Shown here one piece after another: positions 61,199 through 64,000 of a stretch of DNA of 64,000 nucleotides (position 1 is its first letter; each line of letters starts with the position of its first letter). A program made the position numbers and the translations under genes. The stretch is taken from positions 2,356,001 through 2,420,000 of the forward strand of contig NZ_CP033966.1 of NCBI RefSeq assembly GCF_003854895.1, written 5' to 3'. The stretch comes from Pigmentiphaga sp. H8. GTDB lineage: Bacteria; Pseudomonadota; Gammaproteobacteria; Burkholderiales; Burkholderiaceae_B. Under the pieces are notes generated by a model. It searched no databases, had not been told where the DNA came from, and saw only the letters and a program-made list of their open reading frames with translations.

Positions 61199-63220
61199 AT
61201 GAAAACAAAACGATTTGTCATGTCGGCGCTGGCGTTGGCCTCGGGGGCGATGCTGGCCGGTTGCGGGGGAGACGGGGCCAAGAGCGACGGCGGCTCGGGC
61301 GCCAGCTACTCGCCCCGCACCTATATGCTGGTGGCCGGGTCCGGACAGTTGTCGGCCGGCGCCGATGGGGCGACCCGGACCCTGACCTTGAAGAACGTCG
61401 AATCCGACGTGCTGTGGTACGAAGGCGGCCAAGGCCTGGCGGTGGGCAAGTCTCCGGTCAAGGACTACGCGGGCAGCATCTGGCGGGACGCCTATGGCGG
61501 CGTCGACCCCAACGCGACCGTCCAGTTCCAGCTGTCGGGCGGCGGTGCCATGGAAGGTGTGTATGTGGCGCTTTCCCGGCCCGCCTACGACGAGAAAACC
61601 GGGACGATGACGTTCCAGGCACAGCTGCAGAACGACACGCTGGACCAGGATGCCGGCGCCGCGCTTGCCTTCGACAATGTCACCGTCAAGGTGCTCAACA
61701 ACCTGGCGGACGACAAGGAGGTGGCGGAGTACACGCAGTACGCCTCGAAGGCGGCCTTGCAGCCCACCGCCACGGCCGGCCAGTACAAGGTGGTGCTGAG
61801 CCAGGCGGGCGCGGACATGTTCCTGGTGGACAACGCTCCGGGCACGTACTCCGAGGCCCGGCCGGTTTCCTATTTCCTGCCGCAGTGGTCCTATGCCTAC
61901 GGCGAGGCGGCGCCGACCGCCACGCTGTTCGGCACCACGGCCAAGGGGGGCGCCAAGCTGTACGCCATGAAGCTGACCAATCCCGCCTATGACGCGGACA
62001 CCGACGAGATCAGCTACACGGCGACGCTGCAGGGCTCGAACGCGGGCGCGCTGGAAGCCGTCGACGATGCCGTGCTGAGCATCGCCGCGGGCCGCTTCAC
62101 GCGCTTCCCCATTCCCGGCAAGGGCACCGCCTACCAGGCTTTCGGACAGGGCTACAACCCTTCGCAGGCCAACGATACCTACATCTATTTCGGCAGCGAC
62201 ATCGCGCGCAAGCAGGCAGGATCGCTGTGGGGCAAGCAGTCCTATCTTTCGCAGAGCTGCGGATCCGATTGCCGCGACGACCTGAAGACCATCAAGGATA
62301 TGGGGATCAACTTGATCCGGCTCTACGACTGGGATACCCGCAACGACCACAGCCAGTTCCTGGATTATGCGAACAGCCTGAACATCAAGGTCGTCGTGCC
62401 GCTCAGCAACTGGATCTCCACGCAGGGCTCGGTCGTCTGGAACAGGGACGTCGGCGCCTATTTCTCCAGCAGGAACTTCGGCAACAAGGCCGGCACCGAC
62501 TGGCATCCCGCGATCGCTGGGGTGATCATCTCGAACGAGCTCGATTTCAGTGGCTATCCCGGCAACTACAACACCGCCATCGGTCTGGTCGCGCGCTTCA
62601 TCGAAGAAGCCGACAAGCGGAAGTTCAGCAAGAGCGTGCCGGTCGGCATGCCGGTGACCTTCGTGCCGCGCGGCGAACCTTACCTGGAAGGGAGGAACAT
62701 GCCGGGCTGGAATCAGTTCAACCGCCTGCTGACCGATCCCAGGACCGCCAAGTACAGGGACCGCCTCATGCTTGCCCCGCAAACCTACAACAACGAGAAC
62801 TATCTGCTCAGGGACGCGGAAAGCACGGGCCAGGGCTGGATTCCGGCGACGTACAAGCAGTTCGGCGTGCCTATCCTCTTCACCGAGATCGGCTATAGCC
62901 GCGCCAAGCCGGACTACACCGCGAACTATGTCCAGCGGCAGTTGAAAGGCGTGCTGGAGTACCAGAAGAGCCATCCCGGCCAGATTCTCGGCGTTGCCCA
63001 CTTCCAGTTCGATGACAAGGTCTGGAAGCAGACCAGCAACGATACCGATACGGAAGGGGCATTCGGGGCCTTCCACCATGGCGATGTGGTCAGGACGCTC
63101 CAGACCGTCAAGGCCGACTACGATTTCACCAACGACGAAGCCAAGACGTTCGGCTCGCTGACCATCGACAAGCTGGTCAAGACTTCCGTCTATGACCCGG
63201 TGGTCGAAGCCTACAAATAA
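61199..63220 (+). CDS. Lipoprotein with tandem N-terminal domains and a clan GH-A glycosidase-like domain
   Basis: A 673-residue protein with a lipobox (MLAGC, cysteine 22). Two related segments of roughly 120-140 residues follow (first with YVALSRPAYDEKTGTMTFQAQL, second with YAMKLTNPAYDADTDEISYTATL). The C-terminal TIM-barrel-like part has GINLIRLYDWDTRNDHSQFL, a candidate acid/base Glu in ISNELDF and a candidate nucleophile Glu in ILFTEIGY. This resembles GH17/GH72-type beta-glucan enzymes. ATG 61199 follows AGGAGCGG. No polysaccharide export genes are adjacent. Confidence 0.75.
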   Translation: MKTKRFVMSALALASGAMLAGCGGDGAKSDGGSGASYSPRTYMLVAGSGQLSAGADGATRTLTLKNVESDVLWYEGGQGLAVGKSPVKDYAGSIWRDAYGGVDPNATVQFQLSGGGAMEGVYVALSRPAYDEKTGTMTFQAQLQNDTLDQDAGAALAFDNVTVKVLNNLADDKEVAEYTQYASKAALQPTATAGQYKVVLSQAGADMFLVDNAPGTYSEARPVSYFLPQWSYAYGEAAPTATLFGTTAKGGAKLYAMKLTNPAYDADTDEISYTATLQGSNAGALEAVDDAVLSIAAGRFTRFPIPGKGTAYQAFGQGYNPSQANDTYIYFGSDIARKQAGSLWGKQSYLSQSCGSDCRDDLKTIKDMGINLIRLYDWDTRNDHSQFLDYANSLNIKVVVPLSNWISTQGSVVWNRDVGAYFSSRNFGNKAGTDWHPAIAGVIISNELDFSGYPGNYNTAIGLVARFIEEADKRKFSKSVPVGMPVTFVPRGEPYLEGRNMPGWNQFNRLLTDPRTAKYRDRLMLAPQTYNNENYLLRDAESTGQGWIPATYKQFGVPILFTEIGYSRAKPDYTANYVQRQLKGVLEYQKSHPGQILGVAHFQFDDKVWKQTSNDTDTEGAFGAFHHGDVVRTLQTVKADYDFTNDEAKTFGSLTIDKLVKTSVYDPVVEAYK

Positions 63221-63364
63221 GCGGCAGGAACCCGCGCGGCGCTTGTAACGGCCGCGCGGTACGTATCGAAACAATCGCGCAATTTACGCACGGCGAGCCC
63301 GGGGGCTACCATCCCCGCTCGTCCAGCATCGCCGGACCTTCACGCGTGAACTACGGAGGGGCGG

Positions 63365-63958
63365 GTGCGCGTCGCATTCGGCAAACTCAGGGCTCGTCTG
63401 GCCACCGGCATCGGTTCGACCGTCGCGGTCTGCGCCGCGACGGTCTACGGCATCCTGGGCGCCGCGCCGCCGCCGGCCGCGACCGAGTACACGGCCGGCA
63501 GCCAGATCGAGGCCGGACAATGGCAGGTGATACCCAGGCGGGCCTGGGTCAGCGAAGAAAAAAAGGTCCTGGGCGTCCGGCTGCAGGAAGGTGAACGGGC
63601 GCTGGTGGTCGAGGCCGAGCTGAACAACCGCACGCAAGCCTCCACCCGCGACTACGCGAAGCTGCTGAAACTGCATCCCGTGGGCGGCGTTCCCGTGCCG
63701 GATCCCGAGGTGGCGCTGGTACGCGAGGCCCGGCCGCTGCCGCTGCTGCATCCGGGGCTGGCCGAGCGCGTGGCTTTCGTGTGGAAACTGCCGGCCTCGG
63801 CCGTGTTGCCCACGAGCCTGGACGCCGATGTCATCGCCAAGACCTACAAGCCCGTCGACAACCTTTACGGCACGCCCGGCTGGTTCAATCCGCGCGTGGT
63901 GGGACGAATCACGATGGCGGTCGAGGTGACGGAAAGCGTGGCGGGGTGGGCCTCGTGA
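63365..63958 (+). CDS. Exported/membrane-anchored protein of unknown function
   Basis: A 197-residue protein that I do not recognise. It has a GTG start behind GGAGGGG, one N-terminal hydrophobic segment (about 15-35, IGSTVAVCAATVYGILGAAP) and a periplasmic beta-rich part (ALVVEAELNNRT, VAFVWKLP). Its start and end overlap nothing upstream but its stop overlaps the next gene by four bases, so it begins an operon running off the window. Confidence 0.65.
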   Translation: MRVAFGKLRARLATGIGSTVAVCAATVYGILGAAPPPAATEYTAGSQIEAGQWQVIPRRAWVSEEKKVLGVRLQEGERALVVEAELNNRTQASTRDYAKLLKLHPVGGVPVPDPEVALVREARPLPLLHPGLAERVAFVWKLPASAVLPTSLDADVIAKTYKPVDNLYGTPGWFNPRVVGRITMAVEVTESVAGWAS

Positions 63959-64000
63959 GGCGGCCGTTCGCCACCGTGGCCATGGTTGCGTTGGCTGCTG
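63955..64000 (+). CDS. Start of an exported protein gene, cut by the window edge
   Basis: A GTG overlapping the preceding stop (GTGA) opens a frame reading MRRPFATVAMVALAA, which looks like the first residues of a signal peptide or membrane helix. Only 15 codons are in the window, so identity cannot be given. The overlap indicates coupling with the upstream gene. Confidence 0.45.
   Translation, partial: MRRPFATVAMVALAA

Overview
The window is a gene-dense, GC-rich piece of chromosome. Its gene content points to a beta-proteobacterium of the Alcaligenaceae (Bordetella/Achromobacter type). The pointers are three periplasmic 'Bug' receptors of the tripartite tricarboxylate family, five LysR regulators, the glnA-ntrB-ntrC block, azurin, NnrS and many small carboxylate-catabolism modules. 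The genus is an inference from gene content. No rRNA, tRNA, CRISPR array, transposase, integrase or prophage gene was seen.

Layout. 0.2-6 kb: an MlaC-type lipid-binding protein, an S9 peptidase, a DsbA-like protein, a LysR regulator and UDP-glucose dehydrogenase. 6-12.9 kb: a MoxR/DUF58/VWA module with an anchored trypsin-like protease and a second, oppositely oriented VWA gene, followed by PPK2 and a TPR protein. 12.9-16.5 kb: LysR, a DapA-family lyase, Bug receptor and SDR. 16.6-25.3 kb: a phosphonoacetate hydrolase (phnA) cluster with a second alkaline-phosphatase-superfamily enzyme, a complete family-5 (dipeptide-type) ABC importer and a divergent LysR gene. 25.3-31.6 kb: housekeeping genes (DUF72, uracil-DNA glycosylase family, Rdx protein, an orphan NifQ-like protein, YicC, rph, rdgB, hemW). 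31.6-36.1 kb: glnA-ntrB-ntrC with a sigma-54 promoter and NtrC sites upstream. 36.1-37.6 kb: Mn-type SOD and a ZIP transporter behind a Fur-like box. 37.7-42 kb: LysR, SDR, Bug receptor and aldehyde dehydrogenase. 42-46.7 kb: biotin genes bioA / bioF-bioH-like-bioCD, in which BioC and BioD are fused. 46.7-57.3 kb: a LysR gene divergent from a nine-gene, mostly overlapping operon: RidA, Bug receptor, three-subunit molybdenum hydroxylase, class III extradiol dioxygenase, FAD monooxygenase, CoxG-like membrane factor and a gamma-glutamyltransferase-family enzyme. 57.3-64 kb: exonuclease III, nnrS-azurin behind an NsrR-like operator, an AraC regulator, a two-repeat glycosidase-like lipoprotein, and an exported protein overlapping a gene cut by the right edge.

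The best candidates for undescribed biology are two. The first is the 47.75-57.34 kb operon, which looks like a hydroxylation plus ring-cleavage pathway for an aromatic or N-heteroaromatic acid whose hydroxylase may be held at the membrane by the CoxG-like protein. The second is the 16.6-25.3 kb phosphonate cluster, which pairs PhnA with a second hydrolase and an importer class not usual for phosphonates. Smaller points of interest are the BioC-BioD fusion, the orphan NifQ-like protein lacking one cluster cysteine, the NsrR-like box before nnrS-azurin, and the Fur-SOD-ZIP arrangement.
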